A program made the translations under genes and the position numbers. Shown here in pieces: positions 17,230 through 25,949 of a stretch of 57,025 nt of DNA. The notes beneath the pieces are model-generated. The model was not told the origin of the DNA. It saw only the letters and a program-made list of their open reading frames with translations, and made no database searches. The number at the start of each line of letters is the position of its first letter. The first letter of the stretch is position 1. Location of the stretch: the NCBI GenBank assembly GCA_021851065.1, contig JAJZJQ010000007.1:1-57025 (forward strand). The letters are read 5' to 3'. The DNA is from Microcaldota archaeon (GTDB lineage Archaea; Micrarchaeota; Micrarchaeia; Micrarchaeales; CABMGC01).

Positions 17230-17778
17230 TTGCAAAATAAAATCATAGCGTTGACTGGCCTATCGGGCTCCGGCAAATCCACCATTGCGGCAAAAACTGC
17301 CGAACAAAACGGGTCCCACGTAATACCTGCAAGCGGCTTCACTGCCCAGATATCAGAAATTAACAGGATGCCGGATCTGATGCGCTTTCTTGTGCGCAAC
17401 TATCCAGGCAAAATAATAAGCCACAGGCCAGTTCTTGACGAAACAAAATCAAAACTGCCAGCTACCCCGATAATCCTGGATGGGGTATACAGCAGAAGGC
17501 TTCTGCATTCACTTATTGCGGAATTCGGGAGGGAAAATGTAGTTGTGGTGCATGTCGTGGCTAGCTTTTCAGACAGGCGCAAAAGGATATTATCCAGGGG
17601 CCAGACTCTTGCCCTCATGCTGGTACGCGACGCTGCAAAGATGCTGTCAGGGGCCGGAATAGTAAACAGGCAAGCAGATACTAGGATAGTCTCGAACGGG
17701 CAACCAGACGCAATATACGATGCCACTATGCAGCTTGCCCGGCTGATACGCCCATGCCTATCCTCGCAAGAACCTTAA
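17230..17778 (+). CDS. P-loop nucleotide/small-molecule kinase
   Basis: The product has a Walker A GLSGSGKST at its extreme N-terminus and an adenylate-kinase-like layout (LIDsubstrate loop LDGVYSRRLLHSL, a RRKRILSRGQ lid-like region), so it is probably a small cytoplasmic kinase of the AAA_18/dephospho-CoA-kinase-like type. Its substrate cannot be read. The upstream TTG at 17215 is in frame, but the TTG at 17230 is better supported because GGTGGG lies 5 bases before it and it places the P-loop close to the N-terminus, as usual. It begins just 16 bases after the tRNA gene and may be co-transcribed with it. Confidence 0.75.
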   Translation: MQNKIIALTGLSGSGKSTIAAKTAEQNGSHVIPASGFTAQISEINRMPDLMRFLVRNYPGKIISHRPVLDETKSKLPATPIILDGVYSRRLLHSLIAEFGRENVVVVHVVASFSDRRKRILSRGQTLALMLVRDAAKMLSGAGIVNRQADTRIVSNGQPDAIYDATMQLARLIRPCLSSQEP

Positions 17779-17842
17779 CGCTATACAGCAATTGCATGCA
17801 GCCCAGCCGCGCGTCCAACCTGCCCGCACTATATAACTTGCA

Positions 17843-17853
17843 CTATATATTAT
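17843..17853 (+). promoter_or_regulatory. TATA box for the small zinc-ribbon gene
   Basis: CTATATATTAT is centred 25 bases before the ATG at 17873, the spacing of a leaderless promoter, and decides the start of that gene. Confidence 0.5.
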
Positions 17854-17872
17854 CTTGTTGAACAATGATGGC

Positions 17873-18127
17873 ATGCAAAACGAAATCACCCCTGCGCAAT
17901 ACTACAAAATAGTAAATTCATGTCCGGTGTGTGGAAACAAGAGGCTGTATTATTACTACGACACTGCAGTGAGCAACATTGATGTGGTATGCGCTGCATG
18001 CAAGCGATTTCTGATTGTGATCAACGAGGACAGAAACTCAAAGAATATCCATCTTCACATATACCAGACACAGTCCATAGTAAAAGGCATAATGAGCGCC
18101 CATCAGACCGAATTCAAGGACTGGTAA
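17873..18127 (+). CDS. Small zinc-ribbon-like protein, function unknown
   Basis: An 84-residue protein when started at the ATG at 17873, which is the base where transcription should begin; an in-frame TTG at 17855 would add six residues. CPVC near residue 17 and CAAC near residue 41 form a plausible four-Cys zinc ribbon. Between them lies an aromatic KRLYYYYDT strand. No family is recognised. Small ribbons of this type often bind nucleic acid or other proteins, but nothing nearby identifies a partner. Confidence 0.65.
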   Translation: MQNEITPAQYYKIVNSCPVCGNKRLYYYYDTAVSNIDVVCAACKRFLIVINEDRNSKNIHLHIYQTQSIVKGIMSAHQTEFKDW

Positions 18128-18579
18128 GCTGTCCTCTTGCCATGACTACTAATGCTTGCTGTGAAGCTGCTCCGGGCGATACGAATGGATATCTCCATCC
18201 AGCACCACTTGCATGTTCTTCAGGCCTGCAATATCCACGGCTCCTTGCTCAGCTTTCACGCCTGCGGCTCGGTAGGAATGCCAATACCCTACTAGAAAGC
18301 ATACTATAAGCATCTTCCATAATGATGGGCGCAATAGGGGTCATGGCACACTTGCTGGATTCTGTGCCATATGCCTGACAAAGAGGGTTTCTACAAAGCC
18401 CTCAATGCTGCTCCTTCCATGGCAACCAATGCACTACCTGTATCCCATATGGTCCTTGGCAAGCTTTCATGCGTCATGCCATAAGCGGAACAAAGCAAGC
18501 ATACGAAACTTCCACTAGACGGTAAAACAGGCATAGTTTTTTAAACGTACTCAAAGCACATAACTCCTGGCGACTAGGT
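18128..18579. other. 452-base spacer with two adjacent hairpins
   Basis: No convincing gene on either strand. Two hairpins lie close together: ATGGCACA / TGTGCCAT (18343-18370, perfect 8-bp stem, 12-base loop) and GAGGG...CCCTC (18383-18403, stem continuing as TTT/AAA around one bulged base). They could be parts of an unannotated RNA. SRP and RNase P RNA signatures were not found here. A T-rich TTTTTTAAAC near 18537 probably serves the next gene. Confidence 0.4.
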
Positions 18580-18900
18580 ATGTACTATAGTGGTCTTGAT
18601 AGGATAAGGAGGCTACAAAAGACACTAGAGAAGATAGCATACGTTTCAGTAGGCACTGACTTCGTGATAGCAGGGGCAACGTACATGGTTATACGCAATA
18701 CCCCGTATTCGAATTCCCTCCTCATGGTCAGCGACTATATAGACATGTTCATAGTCATAGTGGTGAGCATGCTTATGTTCACTCTAGTTCTTATGAAGAG
18801 CCAGGACGCATTCGTCAGGAAGGCAAAGCTGTTAGCGCTACGGTGGCCTGCCAGCAAACTTGGCATGCGTTACCTAAAGGCGTTCCTAACCAGCATATAG
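18580..18900 (+). CDS. Small two-helix membrane protein, unknown
   Basis: A 106-residue protein with a basic amphipathic N-terminus (GLDRIRRLQKTLEKI), a first hydrophobic stretch (AYVSVGTDFVIAGATYMVI), a second (DMFIVIVVSMLMFTLVLM) and a basic C-terminal tail. This suggests a two-pass inner-membrane protein with both ends cytoplasmic. No family motif is recognised. It is preceded by a TATA-like TTTTTTAAAC about 40 bases upstream and stands alone ahead of the aEF1A promoter. Confidence 0.6.
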   Translation: MYYSGLDRIRRLQKTLEKIAYVSVGTDFVIAGATYMVIRNTPYSNSLLMVSDYIDMFIVIVVSMLMFTLVLMKSQDAFVRKAKLLALRWPASKLGMRYLKAFLTSI

Positions 18901-18967
18901 TCATCTACCAAGTGCGTTCTGGCTCTATTGCGTTTCGTTTTTTTCTGAGGCCAGTATCGGGCAAAGA

Positions 18968-18976
18968 TTTAAATAC
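18968..18976 (+). promoter_or_regulatory. TATA box of the aEF1A-uS10 operon
   Basis: A strong consensus TTTAAATAC, preceded by AAAGA as a B-recognition-type purine tract. Initiation near 18995 would leave a leader of about 60 bases, and GGTGA at 19047-19051 is the ribosome site for the ATG at 19057. The TFB gene has the same core. Confidence 0.65.
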
Positions 18977-19056
18977 CTTATCAGCCAATATTACCTCGTC
19001 AAATTTGAAGCGCTTACGGCAGTTCGGCATTTTGACAATCATATTTGGTGAATTAA

Positions 19057-20325
19057 ATGGTAGACAAACCCCACATGAATTTGATCTTCATTGGTCATAT
19101 AGACCACGGGAAGTCAACGACAGTAGGAAGGCTGCTCTTCGATACCAAGGCAGTTACTGAGCAGGACATGAAAAAACTCAAGGACGAGGTCGCCAAGTAC
19201 AACAGACCTACATTCGAGTTTGCGTTCGTCATGGACCAGCTCAAGGAGGAGAGAGAGCGAGGCATAACAATAGACATAATGCACAGGGACTTCCAGACTC
19301 CAAAATACTATTTCACAATCATAGATGCACCTGGGCACAGGGACTTCGTGAAGAACATGATAACCGGTGCGAGCCAGGCAGACGCCGCAGTTCTTGTTGT
19401 ATCAACGCCTGACGGAGTGCAGTCCCAGACAAGGGAGCACGCATACCTTGCAAGAGTTCTTGGTATATCCCAGCTAATCGTAGGCCTAAACAAGATAGAT
19501 GCGGTGAATTACGACAGGGCTAAATTCGACGATGCAAAGAACAAGGTATCCGAGCTGCTAAAGACGGTCGGATATGATATCTCCAAGGTCCTCTTTGTGC
19601 CTTACTCTGCACTTGAGGGCATCAATGTTTCTGCAAAGTCCGATAAGCTTGGCTGGTACACCGGTCCTACGCTGCTTGAGGCACTTGACACATTCCAGGT
19701 GCCTAAGAAGCCCACAGAGAAACCTCTAAGGCTGCCTGTTCAGGACGTTTACAGCATATCCGGGTTCGGAACTGTTCCAGTGGGCAGGGTGGAAACCGGG
19801 GTAATGAAGCCTGGAGATCCTATAGTGATAATGCCATCCGGCGTAAAGACTGAAGTGAAGAGCATAGAGATGCACCACCAGCAGCTGCAGAAGGCAGAGC
19901 CTGGGGACAATGTCGGATTCAATACAAAGGGAATAGACAAGAAGGACGTGAGGAAGGGTGACGTGGTAGGACCCAGCAGCAACCCGCCTACGGTCGCCCA
20001 GGAGTTCACTGCGCAGGTAGTGGTGATAAACCACCCAACTGTCATAGCTCCTGGCTACACTCCGGTGTTCCATATACACACTGCACAGATATCGGCTACT
20101 ATAACCGAGATAGTGGAGAAGAAGGATCCAAAGACCGGGCAGACGCTCCAGAAGAATCCAGAGTTCATAAAGAATGGCGACGTGGCTATAGTGAAGGTCA
20201 AGCCAACCAAGGCTGTGGTAATAGAGAAGTACAGCGACTTCCCGCAGCTTGGCAGGTTCGCCATAAGGGACATGGGCCAGACTGTGGCTGCAGGAGTCGT
20301 TCTTGACGTAGTTAAGAGACAGTGA
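19057..20325 (+). CDS. tuf: Translation elongation factor 1-alpha (aEF1A)
   Basis: GTPase that delivers aminoacyl-tRNA to the ribosomal A site. The 422-residue protein has G1 GHIDHGKST at residues 13-21, G3 DAPGHRDF, G4 NKID and the SALEG G5 region, then two beta-barrel domains ([28 protein letters not shown]). The effector region carries [10 protein letters not shown], the archaeal/eukaryal switch I form. The ATG at 19057 has GGTGA five bases upstream. uS10 follows after 4 bases, the standard archaeal order. Confidence 0.98.
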   Translation: MVDKPHMNLIFIGHIDHGKSTTVGRLLFDTKAVTEQDMKKLKDEVAKYNRPTFEFAFVMDQLKEERERGITIDIMHRDFQTPKYYFTIIDAPGHRDFVKNMITGASQADAAVLVVSTPDGVQSQTREHAYLARVLGISQLIVGLNKIDAVNYDRAKFDDAKNKVSELLKTVGYDISKVLFVPYSALEGINVSAKSDKLGWYTGPTLLEALDTFQVPKKPTEKPLRLPVQDVYSISGFGTVPVGRVETGVMKPGDPIVIMPSGVKTEVKSIEMHHQQLQKAEPGDNVGFNTKGIDKKDVRKGDVVGPSSNPPTVAQEFTAQVVVINHPTVIAPGYTPVFHIHTAQISATITEIVEKKDPKTGQTLQKNPEFIKNGDVAIVKVKPTKAVVIEKYSDFPQLGRFAIRDMGQTVAAGVVLDVVKRQ

Positions 20326-20329
20326 TTGA

Positions 20330-20635
20330 TTGCCTGTAGCAAGGATAAAGATAATCAGCAGGAACGTCAAGGATGCCATAAGCATAGCCGGGCAGATAGT
20401 GGAGATAGCAAAGACCCTTAACATAAAGTTCAAGGGCCCTATTCCTCTGCCTACGCGCAGGTACAAGATAACAACGCGCAAGACACCCTGCGGCGACGGT
20501 TCACATACTTATGAGCGCTGGGAGATGCGGATACACAAGCTTCTTGTCCAGATAGACGGCAGCGACCAGGCGCTCAGGCAGGTCATGCGCATACCTGTGC
20601 CGGACACGGTGCAGATAGAGATGTCCCTGTCCTAA
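20330..20635 (+). CDS. rpsJ: 30S ribosomal protein uS10
   Basis: Small-subunit head protein. The 101-residue product shows the archaeal uS10 pattern: RIKIISRNVKDAISIAGQIVEIAK, GPIPLPTRRYKITTRKTPCGDGSHTYERWEMRIHKLL and a VRIPVPD-like RIPVPDTVQIEM end. The start is TTG at 20330, with GTGAT overlapping the aEF1A stop region just upstream, so translation is probably coupled to aEF1A. Confidence 0.96.
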   Translation: MPVARIKIISRNVKDAISIAGQIVEIAKTLNIKFKGPIPLPTRRYKITTRKTPCGDGSHTYERWEMRIHKLLVQIDGSDQALRQVMRIPVPDTVQIEMSLS

Positions 20636-20747
20636 GCTTGTAGCTGCTCACGGCAGCATTTCTGCAAGTACTTAGCTGCGCTTATCGCTTATCCCGGGCA
20701 TGGGCCTGCGCAAAGCCTCATGAACCACTAAAATAAATAAAGGGCCG

Positions 20748-21167
20748 ATGTGTATGGTTACTCTTGTTACATCAAGACGCAGAACGCATACAGAATCCGG
20801 TCGCATAAAATATGATCCTGGCAGAATAGGGCTGGACACGTCTGACCTGATCTCCTCCGACGTGCATGTCGGGAAGACTATATCCTTCGTTTACCTGTTT
20901 GAGAACACACATACCCTAAAGGTAATGTACGATGAGCTAGAAGGAACATTTACTGCAGGCGTGGCTCCTGGCCAGTGCCTTCTTGGCACATATGGCGGCA
21001 ATTCCTACCATGGGTCTGATGTGCATAAGGCAAATGGCCTGATCGACAAGGTGCGCAGGCTTCCACGCCCAAGCTTTAAAGCCAGGATAGGAGCACAAAA
21101 AGATGCATTGTACCCAGGGCTCACGATGCGCGAACTTTTGGGCGACTCCCACCGCATAAACGACTAA
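20748..21167 (+). CDS. Unrecognised 139-residue protein
   Basis: No family is recognised. The protein is soluble and mixed alpha/beta, with a basic N-terminus, a VGKTISFVYLFENTHTLKVMYDELEG segment, and a Gly-rich GTYGGNSYHGSDVHKANG stretch. Start choice is ATG 20748 or ATG 20754. An AAATAAATAAA run at 20731-20741 is close to the start, so transcription may begin inside the assumed reading frame, and a later start is possible. It is separated from uS10 by about 110 bases. Confidence 0.55.
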   Translation: MCMVTLVTSRRRTHTESGRIKYDPGRIGLDTSDLISSDVHVGKTISFVYLFENTHTLKVMYDELEGTFTAGVAPGQCLLGTYGGNSYHGSDVHKANGLIDKVRRLPRPSFKARIGAQKDALYPGLTMRELLGDSHRIND

Positions 21168-21236
21168 TGCAGTTCTTGGGGCATTGTGCACATTGCCAAG
21201 GCGCAGGGCTTTGGCAAAAATCCGCTCTCTCAAGGG

Positions 21237-21512
21237 TCAATCTCCATCTGCCGTGCAGGCCTCAGAATTCCTGATGGCAAGGCGAGCTAGCGCTTCATCC
21301 TGCTGCCTTCTCAGGCTATTCTGGGGCGAGTCTGGAAGCATGTCACTTCCCATAGCATGCCTCCTGACTGCATTGAACACAAGCTGCTTGGCGTTATGTG
21401 CTGTCGGATCCACTCCTCTGGAAGCTAATACATCGGCTATGAGGTCAGCCACATCCCCGCTCATGAGTATGGGCCGCGCACCTGGTTTTCTTCTGATTAT
21501 AGGTCCACGCAT
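21237..21512 (-). CDS. Unrecognised 91-residue protein downstream of metK
   Basis: A basic, helix-rich small protein (RGPIIRRKPGARPI start; GDVADLIADVLASRGVDPTAHNAKQLVFNAVRRHA; Gln/Arg-rich C-terminus). No known motif. It starts 11 bases after metK ends on the same strand, so it is probably co-transcribed. It may be a small nucleic-acid- or protein-binding factor; that is a guess. Confidence 0.5.
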   Translation of the reverse strand: MRGPIIRRKPGARPILMSGDVADLIADVLASRGVDPTAHNAKQLVFNAVRRHAMGSDMLPDSPQNSLRRQQDEALARLAIRNSEACTADGD

Positions 21513-21523
21513 GGCACAACGCC

Positions 21524-22735
21524 TTAGAATGTTTTATACTTGCCAAGCGATACGTCTATCGTGAACTGGCCTATGTTCTCCAGCCATCCGTCGGCTATGT
21601 ATGCGGCCTTGTCCTTTACGTCGTTGAAGTTGGCGTTGTGATCGGCCGATATGTCTATGTTAAGGTTGAGGGGGTGGTCGATCCTCTTGCCTATCTGCGA
21701 CATTATGGCTATGTTGCAATCCTCGACCGCAGGATACTGAGCGACTATGTCGTTTGCTATGACGCTTGCTAGTATGTTGTAGATCTTTCCTATATGGTTA
21801 ACGGGGTTCTTTCCTGCCGCAGCCTCAAGGCTCATTGGCCTGAACGGGGTAATCAGCCCGTTGACCCTGTTGCCCCTGCCTACTGAGCCATCGTCGCCTG
21901 CCTCGCAGCTAAGCCCTGACTTGGTAAGATAAACCTCATCACTGTCCTCGGGGTCTGCAGCGTTTATGTGGACTGTAACTATCCTGCCGGTAAGCTTCTC
22001 TGCGAATTTCTCTACGTCATGCCTGACCTCGTCCTTGTACTTGAGATAGGTTGACAGGTCCCCAGTCAGGCTGGCTACGAATGCTATTGCTATTGTGAGC
22101 GTTATGTTGCTTCCATTGCGCAGTCCCATGACTTTTATATCCTCTCCAACTGCAGGCATCCTGCCTTTGTACTCCTTGCTGTTGAGGTATCTTTCAGTCT
22201 CTAGCACAAGCCTTTCAGTATCGGTGAAAGGCGCAAAACCCAATCCAAACGAAGTATCGTTTGCAAGCGGTATCTTGTGCTCGGTGTTCCTGACGAATAC
22301 GTTTGTAAGATCGGCACTGCCGCTTGCCACCTTGGAATCAAACACTACCTCGCTGTCAAGGTCAAGATACCTGGTGTTGTCCTTAAGGTACTTCTTGGCT
22401 GTTCTCTTTGCAATCTCATCAACATCTATGCTAAAGCTGTTGAACTTGCTTGTCGCCCTGCCTGTCACTATCACCTCTATCTTTTTGGTTATCCTGCCAC
22501 GTCCAAATGATGCCTCTGACGCCCCGCCTATTATGAGGCCTTTGTCGACATTGTGGTGCAGTATGGTCCCGCCGCAATTATCTATATACTCCTTGCTCAG
22601 CACGTGGCTTGTTTCGTCAACTATGCCGTCTATCAGGCTATCTGGGTGCCCTATGCCCTTTCTTTCAACGTACTCTATGCCCTGTTTTTCCACAGGCATG
22701 CCATTAAGCTTATTCACGGATATGTTTCTGGCCAT
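21524..22735 (-). CDS. metK: S-adenosylmethionine synthetase, archaeal type
   Basis: Makes S-adenosylmethionine from methionine and ATP. The 403-residue protein is of the archaeal class, which is divergent from bacterial Met[20 protein letters not shown] at the N-terminus (the catalytic HPD-type motif), [49 protein letters not shown] and a final [13 protein letters not shown]. The start ATG at 22735 has GAGG about 10 bases upstream. It is divergent from an HTH-CBS regulator with a pair of inverted repeats in the gap, suggesting regulation of SAM supply. The product also feeds the radical SAM and methyltransferase enzymes in this window. Confidence 0.96.
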   Translation of the reverse strand: MARNISVNKLNGMPVEKQGIEYVERKGIGHPDSLIDGIVDETSHVLSKEYIDNCGGTILHHNVDKGLIIGGASEASFGRGRITKKIEVIVTGRATSKFNSFSIDVDEIAKRTAKKYLKDNTRYLDLDSEVVFDSKVASGSADLTNVFVRNTEHKIPLANDTSFGLGFAPFTDTERLVLETERYLNSKEYKGRMPAVGEDIKVMGLRNGSNITLTIAIAFVASLTGDLSTYLKYKDEVRHDVEKFAEKLTGRIVTVHINAADPEDSDEVYLTKSGLSCEAGDDGSVGRGNRVNGLITPFRPMSLEAAAGKNPVNHIGKIYNILASVIANDIVAQYPAVEDCNIAIMSQIGKRIDHPLNLNIDISADHNANFNDVKDKAAYIADGWLENIGQFTIDVSLGKYKTF

Positions 22736-22752
22736 TTGATCAATTCCTCAGA

Positions 22753-22813
22753 ATTATGCGGTAGGTGTGGCAACATGGTTATAAATACCTATATAATTAT
22801 TGTTACGCATAAT
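22753..22813. promoter_or_regulatory. Divergent metK / HTH-CBS promoter with 8-bp inverted repeat
   Basis: ATTATGCG at 22753-22760 and its exact reverse complement CGCATAAT at 22806-22813 bracket a TATA-like TTATAAATA at 22779-22787. The layout suits a dimeric regulator controlling one or both genes. Confidence 0.45.
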
Positions 22814-22834
22814 ATTACCAATACGGATGATAGC

Positions 22835-23428
22835 ATGCCTATAAACGTGCGCCCGCTCGAGGAGATCTCCGGCATGCTCAGGGACAACAGGAGAACGCTT
22901 GGGCTGAGTCAGAAGAGGCTAGCCAGCATGTGCGGGCTGAGCCAGAGCACCATAGCCCGCATCGAGACCGACATAACGCGCCTTAACCCAAGCTATCAGA
23001 CTGTGTTTGAGGTGGCAGATGCTCTGGGCAGCATGGGGAACCGGTCTGGAGGCGAACTGCTTAGCAGGAATGCGGGGGAGATAATGCATAGGCGGATAAT
23101 CCACATAATGCCAAATAATACGATATCCGACGCCATAAATACCTTCATAGACTACGACTTCCCGCAGCTTCCGGTTTTAGATTCCGCAAGGCATGTGGTC
23201 GGGACAGTCTACCAGAAGGATGTGCTAAGCATGGCTACACAGGCGCCTGATCTAGTGCATAGCAGGAAGGTAGGCGGAATCATGAAGGGAGCTCTTCCTC
23301 AGATAGACCGCAGCACTCCTGTGACAAAAATAAAGCCGATGCTTGAGACTGTAGGGGCCGTTATAGTAGCCCACGACGGCAAGGCCGTTGGCATAATAAC
23401 CATATACGACATACTGAAGAATGTCTAG
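22835..23428 (+). CDS. HTH (XRE-type) transcription regulator with two CBS domains
   Basis: The 197-residue protein has an N-terminal HTH (LRDNRRTLGLSQKRLASMCGLSQSTIARIET, residues about 14-45) and a C-terminal CBS pair (ISDAINTFIDYDFPQLPVLDSARHVVGTVYQKDVL, then TPVTKIKPMLETVGAVIVAHDGKAVGIITIYDIL). CBS pairs commonly bind adenosyl compounds, including AMP, ATP and S-adenosylmethionine. The ATG at 22835 is chosen because the longer in-frame ORF runs back into metK on the other strand and lacks HTH-family similarity there. Divergent from metK, so a SAM-sensing regulator is an attractive inference. Its stop overlaps the next, convergent gene by 4 bases. Confidence 0.9.
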   Translation: MPINVRPLEEISGMLRDNRRTLGLSQKRLASMCGLSQSTIARIETDITRLNPSYQTVFEVADALGSMGNRSGGELLSRNAGEIMHRRIIHIMPNNTISDAINTFIDYDFPQLPVLDSARHVVGTVYQKDVLSMATQAPDLVHSRKVGGIMKGALPQIDRSTPVTKIKPMLETVGAVIVAHDGKAVGIITIYDILKNV

Positions 23429-24828
23429 TTCCACGGTATGCCTAGCCTGAGGATGGAATGGGCAACACCTCTATTCGTGCCGATTATATTGTGTTCCTCA
23501 GCTGGGTCGCGCTTAAGGTCGTATAGCTCATCCATGCCTTTGCCGTAGTGATGCAAGACCTTGTAACTGCCCTTGTATATCGCGGTGACTTTACGGTCAA
23601 GCTCTCTTTTCTTACTGTAGATCATGTCCGCATTCCTTGATCTCTTCCTGAAGAGCTTGAGAAGGTATGTATCCCACACCTCGGTTATGCCTATGTGGTC
23701 AGATATGGCTGCCTGCGTGCTGCATCTGTCCATACCTGCAGCTATCAGCCCGTTAAGCCGCGTGAGGCTAAACGGCTCGTTTACTGTCTCCCCCAGCCTT
23801 ACCTGCCTGCCATCTTCGAATTGCGCAATCACAAGCGGCACCCTGGCAACTTCATTGTAGGGGAATGTATTATGGAACATCTGCCCATGCTCCATGAAGG
23901 CCTGGCCATGATCGCTTGCTATTATTACGGCTGCATCATCCAGAATGCCTGCCTTTCCCAATGTCCCAAGCAGGTCTCCTACCTTTGAATCAAGATACTC
24001 GAGCCTCCTCGCATAACCAAGCTTTATCTCGTCTATCCCTCCATTGGCATTGCCTGTCATGTGCAGCCACTTGTCCTGCTCCACATACTGTCTTGCTACC
24101 AGGTTGGTTGGATAGCCTTCGTGGCCCTCCATGTAGTTTATGAATATGAAATTCCTCTGGTCTATGCTATCATTTGCATACTCCTTGATCTGCCTGTTGG
24201 TCTGCACGGCCCCTTTGTCCAGCCTGTAGTATCCGTACTCGCGCGAAAAGTGCTCATTGAGCTTCTTCCTCAGCTTTAGGTAGAGCCTGTCAATGCTTCT
24301 GTCAGGCATAAGTGAGGATATGCCGTATCCAAGCTTTATGAGGTTCCTTCTGGCAAGGTCGCTTTGTATTATGCCAAGCACCGTCCTGACCCAGAGCCTG
24401 TTGGACCTGAGCATGCTGTCAACGAACATGCTGCTTACATGCGAGAAGCCATCGGCAAGTCCTGTAGGCCCTGACACAAAAGGATTATTGGAGAACATCG
24501 CACTTCTGTAGCCAAAATACTCCATCATTCCTGCAAGCGTCATGCCACCGCTAGCGTACCTGGCCTTCCTGAGCAGCGGATCTGTCATGAGCTCGCTGAA
24601 CTTCATCCCAGTGGCCTTCATTCCGGGTATGTCGGTGACCCGCTTGCCAAGGAATATTGAAAGATGCGAAGGCAGGGTATACGTGCCAGGGGCTACTGCC
24701 ATGTCATATCTTCTACCATGCCTTGCAAGCCTGTCAAGGTTTGGCATGCTGATTTTGCCGCCATAGGTGCTAAGCATATCTGCCCTTACCGTGTCAAGCA
24801 TAACAAATATTATGTTCTTGTTATCCAC
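23425..24828 (-). CDS. Alkaline-phosphatase-superfamily (sulfatase-fold) hydrolase or phosphotransferase
   Basis: The 467-residue enzyme has the sulfatase-fold metal site: IIFVMLDTVRADMLSTYG at the N-terminus (Asp12, Asp17) and IIASDHGQAFMEHGQ (metal Asp-His). The nucleophile position, aligned to the C/S-x-P-x-R of true sulfatases, reads GTYTLPSHLSIFLG with Thr51 and no Cys/Ser for formylglycine. That favours a phosphodiesterase or phosphoglycerol/phosphoethanolamine-type transferase over a sulfatase. No signal peptide or membrane helix is present, so it is soluble or cytoplasmic-facing. No operon partner is obvious. Confidence 0.8.
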   Translation of the reverse strand: MDNKNIIFVMLDTVRADMLSTYGGKISMPNLDRLARHGRRYDMAVAPGTYTLPSHLSIFLGKRVTDIPGMKATGMKFSELMTDPLLRKARYASGGMTLAGMMEYFGYRSAMFSNNPFVSGPTGLADGFSHVSSMFVDSMLRSNRLWVRTVLGIIQSDLARRNLIKLGYGISSLMPDRSIDRLYLKLRKKLNEHFSREYGYYRLDKGAVQTNRQIKEYANDSIDQRNFIFINYMEGHEGYPTNLVARQYVEQDKWLHMTGNANGGIDEIKLGYARRLEYLDSKVGDLLGTLGKAGILDDAAVIIASDHGQAFMEHGQMFHNTFPYNEVARVPLVIAQFEDGRQVRLGETVNEPFSLTRLNGLIAAGMDRCSTQAAISDHIGITEVWDTYLLKLFRKRSRNADMIYSKKRELDRKVTAIYKGSYKVLHHYGKGMDELYDLKRDPAEEHNIIGTNRGVAHSILRLGIPWN

Positions 24829-24845
24829 TCAACCATCCAGGCGCT

Positions 24846-25793
24846 TTAGAAGAGCTCCAGATAGGAAAACATTATGGGGAGTATGATGGTTATGTCTCCA
24901 TCTATTGTAACATACTTTGCCTTGGGCTTCACCTTTCCCCATGAAACTGCTTCTGTGAGCCTTGCTCCGGAGAGGCTGCCGTCATACTGCGATGCGGTAG
25001 TGACGTACACTGCATAGTCAAGGCCGCCCTTGAACTGGTTCCACCATATCACATGGTGCTTGCTTATCCCTCCTCCCAGCATGAGCGCGCCTGTAGTCTT
25101 GCGGTCGAACGATATGTTGCTAAGCGCAAGCTCGTCCTTTAGCATGTCGAGCTTGAACTTGTGGTCCTGCGAAAAGAGCGCAAGCTGTGTGCCGAACGCT
25201 CCATCGACTATTCCGGGGACGTAGATGGGTACGTCGTTAAGGTAGGCCTGCCTGAGTATCGAGTGCTCGTCCTTTATCCTCTTCCCGAACTCATGCAGCA
25301 GCTCGCTTGGACTGTACTCGCCCTTGTAGTCCTTCGAGCTGTATATGTCGTTCATGATCTGCGCGAAATACTTCTCAACCGCAAGGCCGTACTGCTCGCT
25401 TCCTATGAATATATTTCCAAGGCGGTATATGTCGAGCTCCTTGAGCATGTTGTCGTCTACTTCGAATGTGCCAAGGCTGTACTTGCCTCCGTACGCCTTT
25501 GCAAGATCATGGTCGAGGGTGCCGCAGGTCGTGATTATCGCATCAAAGTGCTTAACCGAATCGGCTATCATGCCTCGCAGGCCGGTTGCTACGATGTCTG
25601 CGGGGAAGGAGAGGAAATTGAACGATTCCTTGTCACCAAGCATATCCCTTGTTATGTCTATTCCCTGTATCATGTGCTGCGCAGAGAACCCGCCTATCTC
25701 CCTTTGCGAGTCCACCAGCTGCTTTATGCTCATTCCCTTGCCTAGCTTTATGTCTTTTACGTGGTTCTTAAGCAGTTCATTTTTGTCAGGCAT
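24846..25793 (-). CDS. dys: Deoxyhypusine synthase
   Basis: Transfers the aminobutyl group of spermidine to a lysine of aIF5A, the first step of hypusine formation. Landmarks are IVATGLRGMIADSVKHFDAIITTCGTLDHDLAK (NAD-binding, TTCG-H-D), SWGKVKPKAKYVTIDGDITIILPIMFSYLEL with the catalytic Lys in WGK, and GGGISKHHVIWWNQFKGGLDYAVY. The TATA box at 25817-25824 puts transcription start near 25795, so I prefer ATG 25793 (MPDKN) or 25799; the upstream ATG at 25814 would lie before the transcript. About 310 residues, near family length. Confidence 0.95.
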   Translation of the reverse strand: MPDKNELLKNHVKDIKLGKGMSIKQLVDSQREIGGFSAQHMIQGIDITRDMLGDKESFNFLSFPADIVATGLRGMIADSVKHFDAIITTCGTLDHDLAKAYGGKYSLGTFEVDDNMLKELDIYRLGNIFIGSEQYGLAVEKYFAQIMNDIYSSKDYKGEYSPSELLHEFGKRIKDEHSILRQAYLNDVPIYVPGIVDGAFGTQLALFSQDHKFKLDMLKDELALSNISFDRKTTGALMLGGGISKHHVIWWNQFKGGLDYAVYVTTASQYDGSLSGARLTEAVSWGKVKPKAKYVTIDGDITIILPIMFSYLELF

Positions 25794-25816
25794 ATTCATA
25801 CTCTTCGCACACATGC

Positions 25817-25824
25817 TTAAAAAC
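25817..25824 (-). promoter_or_regulatory. TATA box for deoxyhypusine synthase
   Basis: CTTAAAAA on the plus strand, that is TTTTTAAG on the minus strand, is centred about 27 bases before the ATG at 25793 and fits a leaderless mRNA. Confidence 0.45.
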
Positions 25825-25949
25825 AGTTAGGTCGATTTCGCATATGCGCATAACTCGAACGGCCAGGCGTACCGGTTTATGCCTTTATGCACATCATCCT
25901 GAAGGCATGGCCGTGTAACTATAAATAATTATTTCATGGGTGGATAAGG

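Noticed and set aside
18128-18579. RNase P RNA or SRP RNA in the gene-free gap
   Set aside because: None of the conserved cores of these RNAs was found on either strand.
22553-22834. N-terminal extension of the HTH-CBS protein
   Set aside because: It is antisense to the start of metK and lies upstream of the predicted promoter.
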